From an uncultured Acidobacteriia bacterium (GTDB lineage: Bacteria; Acidobacteriota; Terriglobia; Bryobacterales; Bryobacteraceae): a stretch of DNA of 64,000 nucleotides. Positions 17,728-27,220 of the stretch are shown piece after piece (positions within the stretch are counted from its first letter, which is position 1; every line of letters begins with the position of its first letter). The position numbers and the translations under genes are program-made. The DNA is taken from assembly GCA_903923395.1 (NCBI GenBank), contig CAIXXM010000051.1, positions 1 through 64,000 of the forward strand. The letters run 5' to 3'. The notes beneath the pieces are model-generated. The model had not been told where the DNA came from and did not search any database. It worked only from the letters and a program-made list of their open reading frames with translations.

Positions 17728-18852
17728 TCATCGGAATAACAAGGGTGCAAACGCCGCCAGATTCCTTCTCCATACCAGCCAGGTGTGCATGCCGGGAGTT
17801 TCAATATCCACATGCTTCACGCCCTTTTCCTGGAGCCAGGCGCGGAACTTCCGGTTGGGCTCAATCAAACGGTCCTCTGTTCCGCAAGCCACCCACAGCA
17901 GGGAGAGTTTGGTGTTTGCCGCGGCATTCACAGCGGGATAAGTCTTCTCATAATCACTCGAAGCCCCGCCCGCACTGAACGCGCCCACGTAAGCAAACTT
18001 ATCCAGTGCATTCAGGCCCACGAACAAAGACTCTGCCCCGCCCATCGACAGCCCCGCAATCGCCCGCATCTTCCTGTCTGCCGAAACCCTGTAGCCTTTC
18101 TCGACCGCAGGCATCACCTCCTGGAACAGGGCATCCCGGTACTTCGTGTAGTTCTTATCGCGAAGCTCCGGTTCCCCCAGCGACGCGGTGCTGTTTCTGA
18201 CGACGATCTCCGGTGCGCCATAACCCAGCGTCATCACCACCAGCATCGGCACGGCCTGCCCGCCGGCAATCAGGTGATCCAGAATAAAGTTCGCCCTGCC
18301 TACGGCTGTCCATCCGCTGGCATCATCGCTGTAACCATGCAGAAGATACAGCACGGGATACTTCTTCTTCGCTGCCGGATCATAACCGGGAGGCGTGTAG
18401 ACGTAGTAATCGCGGTCATCGCCTACTACAACAGAGTGATAGTAACGGTGATCTACCGCGCCGTGTGGAATATCCGTGATCTCCCAGGGCAGTGTTGCCG
18501 GTCCCGGAACATGCACCATACTGCTGAGGCCGCGGATGTTGGGCTTCATCAATGACGTGCCGGGGTCCATCAGCCCCACACCGTCCACCTGAAACGTGTA
18601 ACCGTAGAGATCCGGCTCCAGCGCAGGTGTTGTAAAGCTCCAGATGCCGTCGGCGTCCTTCACCATCGCCGACCGCTGGGAACCCTCCATGTTGAGAAAA
18701 ACGGCCTTGGCGTTCGGCGCTTTCAAGCGGAAGGTCACCGTATGGTTGTCATGGACCTCAGGAGAAATCACCGGCTTGGGCGGTGGTGGAGCCTGCGCGA
18801 AGGCAGTCACGGCAAGCGTCAGGGTGGCCAGCAGTTTTTGCATAAGGTCCAA
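17728..18852 (-). CDS. Exported esterase D-type alpha/beta hydrolase with N-terminal E-set/CBM48-like domain
   Basis: A 374-residue secreted enzyme. A signal peptide ending about AFAQA precedes a Pro-rich linker. An E-set (CBM48-like) domain at about residues 27-110 follows (HTVTFRLKAPNAKAVFL), then an esterase D/feruloyl-esterase catalytic domain. The oxyanion strand is YPVLYLLHGYSDD, the nucleophile elbow IAGLSMGGAES, and the catalytic His lies in TPGMHTWLVWRRNL. This architecture is typical of feruloyl or acetyl xylan esterases in polysaccharide loci. An internal ATG at 18843 is an equally good start. It shares strand with the PL4-like lyase 20 bp upstream and the oxidoreductase downstream, suggesting one operon for pectin or hemicellulose breakdown. 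Confidence 0.87.
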   Translation of the reverse strand: MDLMQKLLATLTLAVTAFAQAPPPPKPVISPEVHDNHTVTFRLKAPNAKAVFLNMEGSQRSAMVKDADGIWSFTTPALEPDLYGYTFQVDGVGLMDPGTSLMKPNIRGLSSMVHVPGPATLPWEITDIPHGAVDHRYYHSVVVGDDRDYYVYTPPGYDPAAKKKYPVLYLLHGYSDDASGWTAVGRANFILDHLIAGGQAVPMLVVMTLGYGAPEIVVRNSTASLGEPELRDKNYTKYRDALFQEVMPAVEKGYRVSADRKMRAIAGLSMGGAESLFVGLNALDKFAYVGAFSAGGASSDYEKTYPAVNAAANTKLSLLWVACGTEDRLIEPNRKFRAWLQEKGVKHVDIETPGMHTWLVWRRNLAAFAPLLFR

Positions 18853-18872
18853 GCCTATCCCATGGCAGCGGC

Positions 18873-20738
18873 TTACTGGCCTTCCACTTCGAGACGCAGG
18901 GAATCATAAATCACCCCGGACGTCACTCCACCCGCAGGCACCGTCAAGGTGATCACATTGTTGCCCGCTTTGAGCAGTGCACCGTCGAAGGTAAGGTCCT
19001 TCTCCACCCAGCTGCCGGCGATGCCGTCCCGGTTGATCGTGGCGTTGTAAACCAGTCCGGTCACCGGACCCGCTTCGTGTCCGTTCACCTGCACTCCCAA
19101 AGTCCGGACTGAGACGCCGCAAAGGCCCATTCGCAACGTCGCCTTTCCAGAGGGAACCGAATTCATCTGGAACTGGATCGTCCAGGTTGTGGCCCGCCCG
19201 CGACCCTGCCCAGTCAGGTTCTCCCCGTCGATATGTGGCACCTGTTCAAAGAACCAGTCTTTCCGGTAATCACTCTTGCCTACCGTATAAGTCACGTCCT
19301 GGGGGAATAACTTCGAATACTCGAGATACCAGCCCCACTTGAAGTACTCGTCGCCTTTGAAGAACTCACTGCCGCTGCGGTTGGGAATTCCAATCTCCCA
19401 AACCTGCCGTCCATAGTGGACAGGCTTCCAGGTGATCCGGCCAAGTTCCAAATTTCCGCCCGGCTGCACATTGAATACCGCGCCGTTCAATTCGCCCATC
19501 ACGCCATCCACAAAGGCATGGAGTTGATACTTGCCTGGCCGGACGTTTGGAATCTTGAACCTTCCCTGCTCATCGCCTTTCACCCAGAACTCATAATGCT
19601 TGGCGTCATTCTGCCAGTTCAGTTCCCCATCGGGGTAAGCCAGGCCGACCATCAGATGTTCAAATTTCTTGACTAAAGGGTCCTGCAGAACCAACTGCCC
19701 GGAGATCTCGGCCCGTTCCTTCTTCAACGGATAATCCACACCCCGCACCCAGGCATAAGGCCATTTGGCCTGCTCCCTGGGTACCTGTGCGAGTGCATCC
19801 TGATACATCGCGTTGCCGTCAGGCCCTTCGTTCACGTAGACGAAGATCGGGCCCACTACCTTGGTCCATTCTTCGCCAGCAGGCAGCGGCAGCGAACTCC
19901 CGCCATAATGCGTACCCCGCCAGTAATCAAGCAACGTCGGATCTCCCCCCGCGTTGTCATCCAGGTGGCCGGTCAATTCCGGATGAAGCGGTCCGGAACT
20001 CAGGTATTCCATCGACGGGTTGATGAAGTAGAGCCCCACCTTTTCCTTCGTGGACGCCCAGCCGAATGCGGGGATCTCAAACTGCACGGCGGAGTAGTCA
20101 TACTTGTGTTCCGCGCGCCCGGCGAAACGCCCCGTCGTAAGCCGTCGCGCTTCCTTCATGTTGAGGTCCGTGCCGTGGTCCCAGTCATACCCCGTGGGCA
20201 TGTAGTTGTTGCGTTTGGCGTCGATGGACATCCAGTCGAAGATCTTCCCGTTGAGCTTGGCGCCAAACCGGCTCTCGCCCACCTGTGTGAGTCCATAGCT
20301 CTTCTGGTGCGTGAAGATCGCGTAGGTGTAGACGCCCTTCTCCCCGCGCCCGATCGTGTAGCGGACCTCCAGATCGCAAAGCATTCCAGACACCGGTTTG
20401 CCATCGGACCAGCCCTTGATGGAGACCTCTGCGCGATCTCCGCCGTTCGACTTTGGGTCAATCGTGATCTTGGATTCGAGCCGCGCCGCGCGGGCCGTGC
20501 TCTGCTCCCAATATCCGGCGTGGTGGCCGCTGCCATAGCCCATGAGTTCGAGCCCCTTGACCTGCAAGCTGGTGAGATCGCCGGAGACGCGGTCCACTTT
20601 CGCGGTCAGGTAGCCATTCGTCAGCGTGAAGGTGCCGGGCTCCTCTGTCACCGAAACGGGCAAGTCAGCAGCAGAACTCAACGCAGATCCAAAACCAAGG
20701 CTGCATAGTAAAAATCCTGAAAGCAGAGCGCGATGCAT
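18873..20738 (-). CDS. Rhamnogalacturonan lyase (PL4-like), exported
   Basis: A 621-residue secreted protein whose three-domain order matches PL4 rhamnogalacturonan endolyases. After a signal peptide (cleavage near SSAAD) comes a large N-terminal beta-sandwich at about residues 25-330, with FTLTNGYLTAKVDRVSGDL, RNNYMPTGYDWDHGTDLN and YDYSAVQFE. A short fibronectin-like domain lies at about 345-430 (GRFKIPNVRPGKYQLHAF). A C-terminal carbohydrate-binding jelly roll lies at about 435-620 (VWEIGIPNRSGSEFFKGD). PL4 enzymes cleave the rhamnose-galacturonic-acid backbone of pectin by beta-elimination. It is the first gene of the minus-strand group ending with the esterase and oxidoreductase. A TAGTGT box six bases before the ATG may make its mRNA leaderless. 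Confidence 0.87.
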   Translation of the reverse strand: MHRALLSGFLLCSLGFGSALSSAADLPVSVTEEPGTFTLTNGYLTAKVDRVSGDLTSLQVKGLELMGYGSGHHAGYWEQSTARAARLESKITIDPKSNGGDRAEVSIKGWSDGKPVSGMLCDLEVRYTIGRGEKGVYTYAIFTHQKSYGLTQVGESRFGAKLNGKIFDWMSIDAKRNNYMPTGYDWDHGTDLNMKEARRLTTGRFAGRAEHKYDYSAVQFEIPAFGWASTKEKVGLYFINPSMEYLSSGPLHPELTGHLDDNAGGDPTLLDYWRGTHYGGSSLPLPAGEEWTKVVGPIFVYVNEGPDGNAMYQDALAQVPREQAKWPYAWVRGVDYPLKKERAEISGQLVLQDPLVKKFEHLMVGLAYPDGELNWQNDAKHYEFWVKGDEQGRFKIPNVRPGKYQLHAFVDGVMGELNGAVFNVQPGGNLELGRITWKPVHYGRQVWEIGIPNRSGSEFFKGDEYFKWGWYLEYSKLFPQDVTYTVGKSDYRKDWFFEQVPHIDGENLTGQGRGRATTWTIQFQMNSVPSGKATLRMGLCGVSVRTLGVQVNGHEAGPVTGLVYNATINRDGIAGSWVEKDLTFDGALLKAGNNVITLTVPAGGVTSGVIYDSLRLEVEGQ

Positions 20739-20865
20739 CTCTCTACACTACCTCAATGTTTTCAACGAAACAGTACGAATTTCCTTCACTTTGGTTAGCG
20801 TTCTAGTCCTCTCCAAATGGGGATTGTTCAGGCTGTCCATTAGGGAGATCATTGTTAGTGAAGAA

Positions 20866-21306
20866 ATGTTTCAGACAACCAAGAATCCGCGACGCGGCAG
20901 CAACATGATCGAGTTCTGCCTGTTCCTGCCCTGGTACATTTTTTTGTTCGTCGGGGCCTATGATTTCGGGTTCTACAGCTACTCCCTGATCGCTACGGAG
21001 AATGGCGCGCATGCCGCGGCACTGGTCACCTCACAGAGTTCTGCCAATGCCACCAACGCGACCCTGGCCTGCGGGTACGTGCTCGACAGCCTGCGCAACC
21101 TTCCCAACGTCGGTTCGTCTCTGAGCACCTGCACTGCTGAACCGGTCGTGGTGAATGCAACCTCCATTTCAAGTCCCGATGGCACGGGCGCGAGTGCCGC
21201 GCAATTGACCGTGACTTACACCACCCCAACGTTGATCTCGATTCCCGGCATCCTGCCCAATCGCATTACGATTACCCGCACCGTGCAGATGAGGTTGCAA
21301 AGCTGA
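20866..21306 (+). CDS. TadE-like pilus/secretion protein 1
   Basis: A 146-residue pseudopilin-like protein. The N-terminus MFQTTKNPRRGSNMIEFCLF contains the TadE signature (basic stretch, Gly-Ser-x-x-Ile-Glu-Phe, then a 20-residue hydrophobic helix), followed by an extracytoplasmic domain with two cysteines. TadE proteins are minor pilins of Flp/Tad pili. It begins a tightly packed trio, since its TGA overlaps the next ATG by one base. The start was chosen at the ATG directly before the basic stretch. The 80 upstream codons are unlike protein. A weak purine-rich leader GTGAAGAA precedes it. Confidence 0.8.
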   Translation: MFQTTKNPRRGSNMIEFCLFLPWYIFLFVGAYDFGFYSYSLIATENGAHAAALVTSQSSANATNATLACGYVLDSLRNLPNVGSSLSTCTAEPVVVNATSISSPDGTGASAAQLTVTYTTPTLISIPGILPNRITITRTVQMRLQS

Positions 21307-21812
21307 TGAAGATCCGGAATTCCAGAAAGGGCAACAGCCTGATCGAGTTCACACTGGTGGGTGTTCCGCTGATCTTCCTCGCGATTTCCATCACCAGTGC
21401 CGGTCTCAATATGTGGCAGTTTCATAACCTGGCCTATACCGTGGACCTTACTACACGGTACGTTGCGTCTCACGGCAATGTCTGTACCCAGACCGGTAAC
21501 TCCTGTTACACCACGCTGGGGAGTATTTACAGCGTGATGAGCAAGACGGGCATGGCGCTCGATCCCTCCAAGGTCAATGTGACACTTACTTCTGCCAGTG
21601 GAGCCAATACCACCTGCCAGCCGCTCACCAATTGCTCCGGCAGTTCCACGCAGTGGCCCAGTTCCACCGATAACGCCATCGGCAATGATGTCAAGATTAC
21701 CGCGACTTACAAACTGATCAATCCAATTATCATGTTCTTCCCGGATGGCAATAAGACTGCTTCCGGGCAATTTACTGTCGCCGCCACAGCACGTCAGAGG
21801 ATCTTATTCTAA
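21306..21812 (+). CDS. TadE-like pilus/secretion protein 2
   Basis: A 168-residue protein with the same plan: MKIRNSRKGNSLIEFTLVGV, a membrane helix, and an extracytoplasmic domain with four cysteines that could form two disulfides. The Gly-x-Ser-x-Ile-Glu-Phe motif around the pilin-type junction marks it as TadE/TadF-like. It overlaps both neighbours by one base (TGATG at the start, TAATG at the end), so the three proteins are probably made in fixed ratio and work together. It is not a simple duplicate of the preceding gene, because the two share only the N-terminal motif. Confidence 0.8.
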   Translation: MKIRNSRKGNSLIEFTLVGVPLIFLAISITSAGLNMWQFHNLAYTVDLTTRYVASHGNVCTQTGNSCYTTLGSIYSVMSKTGMALDPSKVNVTLTSASGANTTCQPLTNCSGSSTQWPSSTDNAIGNDVKITATYKLINPIIMFFPDGNKTASGQFTVAATARQRILF

Positions 21813-23155
21813 TGCAACGCAACCGTGCGAAAACCCGTTCCGGACAGACCATCATCTTCGTCACCTTCAGCCTGTTCTTTCTCTTCTCGGTGATGGGACT
21901 CGCTGTCGATATGGGATTCGCCTACATGAAGCGTCAAACCCTGCAGGCTGCCGCCGATGCCGCTGCCATGGCCGGGGCGCTCTATGCTTCCAGTGCGGGC
22001 GGGACTTGTACTTCCGCGGTGCCCTGCGGTACGTATATCTGCTCCAACCCCGCGACTGTGCCAGCCACCACTGCACTGCAGGCGGGTTGTGCCTACGCCA
22101 GCGCCAACGGGTTCCTGAATGGCGGCAACGGCGGCAAGCAGACTGTCACCATGGCAGGCAACACCACCGCGCCGGCGAATTCCCCCGGTATGACCACGGC
22201 ACAGTATTGGGTCAAGGCTTCAGTGAGTGAGAAACTACCGGGGTTATTCCTGTTCTGGGCCGGATACCGGACGGATAACATCACCGCAGAAGCTACTGCC
22301 GCAGTGGCGACAGACGCATCCAAGGCAGCGAACTGTATCTATGTGCTGAATACGACCGCTACTTCCGCGCTGCTCATTAACGGCTCGGACGTGATCACAG
22401 GTGACTGCGGGATTTATGTAAACTCCAATGCGAGTAACTATGCCACAGTGGTCAATGGTTCCAATACCATCAGCGTGTCGCAGTTCCAGATTGTTGGTGC
22501 TCTTTCGAACAATGGGTCCAACTCCATCTCACCCACACCGACGACCGGAGCGTCCGCTGTTGCCGATCCCCTGGCCAGCGTGCCTGCGCCTACTTATTCG
22601 AATACCTGCGGCTACACAAACTATGCGCTGAACAGCAGCGGCACAGCGAATTTGAGTCCTGGCGTCTACTGCGGCGGGATCACCATCAACGGTTCCTACA
22701 CGGTGAACTTCGCAGCCGGAACTTATATCCTCCTGGGCGGCGGTTTCAATCACAACGGTTCGTCAATTCTGAATGGAAGCGGTGTCTTTTTCTATAACAC
22801 CTACGATGCCACTCATGCCGTTGCACCCGTCACCTTCAACGGCTCAGCCACCATCAATTTCAGCGCGCCCACCAGCGGCACGTATAAAGGGATTCTCTTC
22901 TTCGGAGACCGCACCATCCCCTACCTCACCGCCAGCAACGCGCCGTTTACGAACAACTTCAACGGTTCCAGCAGCGGCACCACCGGCACCCTCTACTTCC
23001 CCAGCACCAGCCTGATCTACAACGGCTCACAGACCGCGCAGTTCCAGGCCGTGATCTGCAGTACGCTCACCTTTAACGGCAGTTCGGCTCTTAAAAAGGA
23101 CACCACAGGCACGTACACAGGGCTGACGAAGACCGCTGTCGGAATGATCGAATAG
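21812..23155 (+). CDS. TadG-like protein with Asn-Gly-Ser-rich beta-solenoid domain
   Basis: A 447-residue protein. The N-terminal helix (SGQTIIFVTFSLFFLFSVMG, then LAVDMGFAYMKRQTLQAAAD) is the TadG/Flp-assembly N-terminal domain, which anchors it to the membrane. The remainder (about residues 190-440) is low in charge and repeats Asn-Gly-Ser about ten times at similar places in successive strands (for example ITINGSYTV, VTFNGSATI, LIYNGSQTA). This suggests an extracellular beta-helix. TadG proteins are thought to anchor or cap Tad pili. No TadA ATPase, prepilin peptidase or secretin gene is in the window, so this trio depends on machinery encoded elsewhere. The end is followed by tandem palindromes. 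Confidence 0.78.
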   Translation: MQRNRAKTRSGQTIIFVTFSLFFLFSVMGLAVDMGFAYMKRQTLQAAADAAAMAGALYASSAGGTCTSAVPCGTYICSNPATVPATTALQAGCAYASANGFLNGGNGGKQTVTMAGNTTAPANSPGMTTAQYWVKASVSEKLPGLFLFWAGYRTDNITAEATAAVATDASKAANCIYVLNTTATSALLINGSDVITGDCGIYVNSNASNYATVVNGSNTISVSQFQIVGALSNNGSNSISPTPTTGASAVADPLASVPAPTYSNTCGYTNYALNSSGTANLSPGVYCGGITINGSYTVNFAAGTYILLGGGFNHNGSSILNGSGVFFYNTYDATHAVAPVTFNGSATINFSAPTSGTYKGILFFGDRTIPYLTASNAPFTNNFNGSSSGTTGTLYFPSTSLIYNGSQTAQFQAVICSTLTFNGSSALKKDTTGTYTGLTKTAVGMIE

Positions 23156-23164
23156 AGCCATCTC

Positions 23165-23201
23165 GTAATTTATAAATTACATGTAGTAATTTATAAATTA
23201 C
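23165..23201. promoter_or_regulatory. Two identical 16-bp palindromes in tandem (candidate operator)
   Basis: GTAATTTATAAATTAC occurs at 23165-23180 and again at 23186-23201. Each copy is a perfect palindrome, and the two are separated by five bases (ATGTA). The centre-to-centre distance is 21 bp, two helical turns, so two repressor dimers could bind on the same DNA face. The very AT-rich pair stands out from GC-rich surroundings and ends directly at the start codon of the TonB-type receptor gene. The binding protein is unknown. Confidence 0.65.
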
Positions 23202-26200
23202 ATGCGCTCGCTGCTGCTTCTCCTCGCTTTCTCCGCCTCCGCTTGGGCGCAGGCCGGTAAATCTGAACTCTTCGGCACGGTTCTTGACCCCGCGAAACTT
23301 CCCATACAGGGGGCTTCGCTGACGGCGGAGGAGCCCTCTACCGGGGCGAAGTTCGTGGTGCAGTCCGGCGCTGCCGGTGCCTACCACTTTCTGGGTCTGC
23401 CGCCGGGCGAATACCGCGTTACGGTGACGCATGATGGTTTTCGTGAATTGAAGCGCAGCGGAATCCTGCTTCGTTTGGCGGAACAGACAGCCATCGATTT
23501 CACTCTGGAAGTCGGCCAAAAGACGGAGAGTGTGGATGTCTCCGCCGCTGCCCCTTTGCTGGAAACCGCTTCAGGAACGGTGGGTTTCCATGCCACGAAG
23601 GCCACGATTGAAGCCTTGCCGCTCGACGGGCGCAACTTTATCCCGCTGGTGACCCTGGCGCCGGGCGTAGCGTTGCCGGGGGGCGGATCTTTGTTACCCC
23701 GGATCAACGGGAGCCGTCCGCGCACCAATGAATACATCTATGACGGTATCAGCGTGTTGCAGCCGGAACCGGGCCAGGTGGTTTACTACCCGATTGTGGA
23801 TGCGATGGAGGAGTTCAAGCTGAGCATCAACGCCTACTCGCCGGAGTATGGCCGGTCAAACGGCGGCTCGATTCTGGTCAGTGGAAAATCCGGCTCGAAT
23901 GAGTTCCACGGCACCATGTTTGAGTTTTTCCGCAACGAAGCGCTGAACGCCCGCAACTTCTTCGCGCAGCCCGGCCCGAACCCCGAGTTCCGCCGCAATC
24001 AGTATGGCTTGGTCCTCGGGGGACCTGTTCGCAAGAACAAGACGTTCTTTTTCCTCGATTGGCAGGGCACGCGTCTGCGGACCGGTATCACGCGGTTTTC
24101 CACGGTGCCGAGCCTGGCGCAGCGCACCACTCAGGTTGCGGCACCTGACCCCGCGGCGCAGGCGATTCTCGCCCGGTATCCGCTGCCGAACCGCGCAGGC
24201 ACGGCCAATAACTATGTCCGCACCGGCGTGGAACCCGATAAGCAGGACCAGGCAGACGGCCGCATCGACCATGTCTTCAACAGCAAACACAGGGTCTTCG
24301 GGCGGTATGGTTATCTGCGCGATGACGATACGCCGGTCACTCCACTGCCCGATGGTTCCGGCGTGATTTCCTCCGGCGTGACGGGACATGCCATCACGCG
24401 CGGTGACTCCGTTGCGTCAGAATATGACTGGACGATTTCGCCCAGCACGTTGAACCAGGCTCGCTTCGGTTATACCCGCCGCACACTCATCCAAAACGAA
24501 CTGGCTGACAACCCCGCCATCTATACACTTACCGGGTTCGCGCAGATTGGGCCGACTTCCGCGGCCAACACCAACTTCAAGACCGACGTCACAGAGTATC
24601 TGGACACGTTTTCGACCGTGCGCGGGCGGCATACCATCAAAGCGGGCTTCGATATACGCAGGGAAGCACTGGACGTCTTCAACCCGGCGAACCCGGCCGG
24701 TTCGTACGCCTTCACTTCCATCGCCGGGCTGCTGCAAGGGCAGGTGAACTCTTTCTCGATTGATATCCAGCAGGGTGCGCTGCACGAGCGGGCACATATT
24801 GCGGAGTTTTTTTGTAGGTGATGAATGGCGCCTATCTCCCCGGCTGACCGTGAACATTGGCACGCGTTACACCCTTAACTTCCCTTCGACTGAAGCGAAC
24901 GGGCACGGCGCAGTTTTCAATCTCAACACGCAAAAGTTGGATTTCAGCAACACCGCGCGCAACCTGGAGCCGCTGAACTTCGGGCCGCGGGTGGGTTTGG
25001 CTTACCGCGTGGCGGACAACTGGGTGGTGCGGTCGGGCTATGGGTTGGTTTTCTTTGAACAATCTGGCGTGACAACCCCGTTTACTCTGCCACAGTTCCC
25101 GTTCGTGCAGACAGTGAACCTGATTTCCCCGGACGGCACCACCCCCGCGTTTCTGCTTTCAAACGGACCGGTCTACACAGTGCGATCCACCAGTGATCCC
25201 AATGCCGGCCTGGGACAGGGTGTGTTCGGGACGCAGCGGAATAACGGTTCCGGCTATTCGCAACAGTGGAACTTCACGGTACAGCACACATTTGCGAAGG
25301 ATTGGTCGATTGAAGCGGGCTATCTGGGTTCAAAGAACACCCGGCTCGGCTTGCCGGAAGCAAACCTCAACCAGTTGCCGGCGCAGTATCTTTCCATGGG
25401 GCCGGCGCTCTTTACCAAAGTGCCCTATAACGGCGGGATGATCGCGCAGCAGCAGTTGCTGAGAGCCTATCCGAACTTCACTTCGGTGGCTTTGTTCCGC
25501 AACAATGTGGGGCAATCCACTTATGAAGCCGCGCAGGTGAAGCTCGAAAAGCGTTTCAGCCACGGCCTCACGGTGAACGCCGCATACACCTTCTCCAAGC
25601 TGATCGACGATGCTTCGAGCTACTTTTCGCAGACGATTTTCACGGGGCCCGTGCTGAATAACTCCGGCGCGGCCGATGCCTTCAACCGTCACCTGGAAAA
25701 GGACCTTTCAAGCGGCGATATTCCGAGAGTGTTCTCGACGGGTTGGACCTATGAGATTCCGAAGGTTTGGAAGATCTCCGGGTGGCGTTTGGCGGGCCTG
25801 GTGCGTGTGCAGAGCGGCGATACCGTGGCCGTGACGCAGGCCACCAACAATAACGCCAGTCTGGGCTATGCACTGCAGCGTCCGAACCGCGTTGCCGACC
25901 CCAACGACTTCCCTGGCCGCAGCGTGGCGCAGTGGTTCAACAAGGCGGCCTTCACGGCGGCACCGCAGTTCGTTATCGGGAACAGTTCGCGCAATCCCGT
26001 GCGCGGACCCGGCCAGCAGAACGGCGACCTGATGCTGAGCAAGTACTTCAAAGTTCGGGAAGTGCTGGGCGTGGAGTTCCGGGCGGAGGCATTCAATGTA
26101 TCCAACACCACACCGCTCAATGATCCGAACGGGTCGTTTGGGAGCGCGGCGTTTGGCACCATCACGAGTGCCGGCAACCCGAGAGACTTTGAGTTCGCGT

Positions 26201-26217
26201 TAAAGTTAAAGTTTTAG
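23202..26217 (+). pseudogene. Oar-like TonB-dependent receptor gene interrupted by a one-base frameshift
   Basis: Two reading frames together encode one ~1004-residue outer-membrane receptor. The first part (23202 to stop at 24821) has a signal peptide, a carboxypeptidase-regulatory-like domain (about residues 20-100), a plug with LPLDGRNFIPLVTLAPG, and the first barrel strands. The second part continues the barrel from about 24814 to the C-terminal aromatic residue of FEFALKLKF. The frames meet in a run of seven T at 24807-24813. With six T the protein reads AEFFVGDEWRL without a break, whereas with seven it reads AEFFCR and stops. Everything else is intact, so this is either a recent mutation, a sequencing error, or a slippage-controlled gene. 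It starts immediately after tandem palindromes and is followed closely by two carbohydrate-active genes. Confidence 0.82.
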
Positions 26218-26230
26218 TAAGCTTGCCAGT

Positions 26231-27220
26231 ATGAAAGTCCTGGCACTGTTCCTGCTACTGGCACAGACGAAGTATTTCGAAGAAGATCTGCAACTCTCGC
26301 GCCCGTTCCGGGAAGCGAACTACAAGCAACTCGATGGCTACGTCGCGAGCCTCCAGAAGGAGGCTCTGCGGACGAAGTTCAAGACGCTGATCGGGTATCC
26401 GGCACCGGGATTCCTGGATAAAGCGGAAGCGCCAAGGGTCGAGAAGATTGGCGAGGATGTGATTGGCGTCTATCACCGCATGTGGATCACGGTGGCGCCG
26501 GGCCTGGAAACTTACGGGCTCTACATTGTTCCGAAGAATGCAAAACTGCCTGCACCGCTGGTGATTTCGCTGCATGGTGGAGGCGGCATTCCGGAAGGCG
26601 CGCTGTTCCACGGCGGTACGAATTACCACGATCAGATCCGCGGTGCGGTGGAGCGCGGCTATGTTGTCTGGGCACCGCTGTTTGTGATGCAGCCGGGTCC
26701 GGACCGGGACAAAGGGACACCGGTTCCGTCGGAAATCCGCAAGATTTTAGACGCCAATATGCGGGCTGCCGGGACCAGCCTGATGGGCGTCGAATCCATG
26801 AAGATCACCAAGGCTCTGGACCGCGTGTTGGAACGCCCGGAGGTAAACCCGGCACGTGTGGCGATGATCGGGTTGAGTTATGGCGGCTATTACACGCTCT
26901 ATATCGCAGCGCTGGAGCCGAGGATCAAGGTGGCCGTAGCTTCGTGCTCCTTCCGAAATACTCCGGCGGCGAAAGATGGCGTGACGGAGGGCAGGCCGCT
27001 GGATGTTACTTCCCCGGAGATGGTGGCGATGATTGCGCCGCGTCCGCTGCAGATTCAGGCCGGTGTGAGAGATACGCAGGCTCCGATTGAAACGGTGCGG
27101 GAGACGGCGAAAACCGCGAAGCAAATGTACAAGGGCGATAAGCTCGAGATCCTGGAATTTGATGGTGGACATGAGTGGCGGGGCGATATCGCCTGGGCCT
27201 TCCTGGGGAAGTGGTTATGA
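26231..27220 (+). CDS. Exported alpha/beta hydrolase (acetyl-xylan-esterase/dienelactone-hydrolase type)
   Basis: A 329-residue hydrolase with a short N-terminal hydrophobic leader (MKVLALFLLLAQ). The oxyanion-hole strand is LVISLHGGGGIPEG, the nucleophile elbow is IGLSYGGYYTL, and the catalytic His follows in EFDGGHEWRG. Related enzymes remove acetyl or methyl groups from plant polysaccharides or cleave peptides. It lies 13 bp after the TonB-type receptor gene and overlaps the beta-helix gene by four bases (ATGA), so it belongs to that group of genes. The substrate is inferred only from context. Confidence 0.82.
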   Translation: MKVLALFLLLAQTKYFEEDLQLSRPFREANYKQLDGYVASLQKEALRTKFKTLIGYPAPGFLDKAEAPRVEKIGEDVIGVYHRMWITVAPGLETYGLYIVPKNAKLPAPLVISLHGGGGIPEGALFHGGTNYHDQIRGAVERGYVVWAPLFVMQPGPDRDKGTPVPSEIRKILDANMRAAGTSLMGVESMKITKALDRVLERPEVNPARVAMIGLSYGGYYTLYIAALEPRIKVAVASCSFRNTPAAKDGVTEGRPLDVTSPEMVAMIAPRPLQIQAGVRDTQAPIETVRETAKTAKQMYKGDKLEILEFDGGHEWRGDIAWAFLGKWL

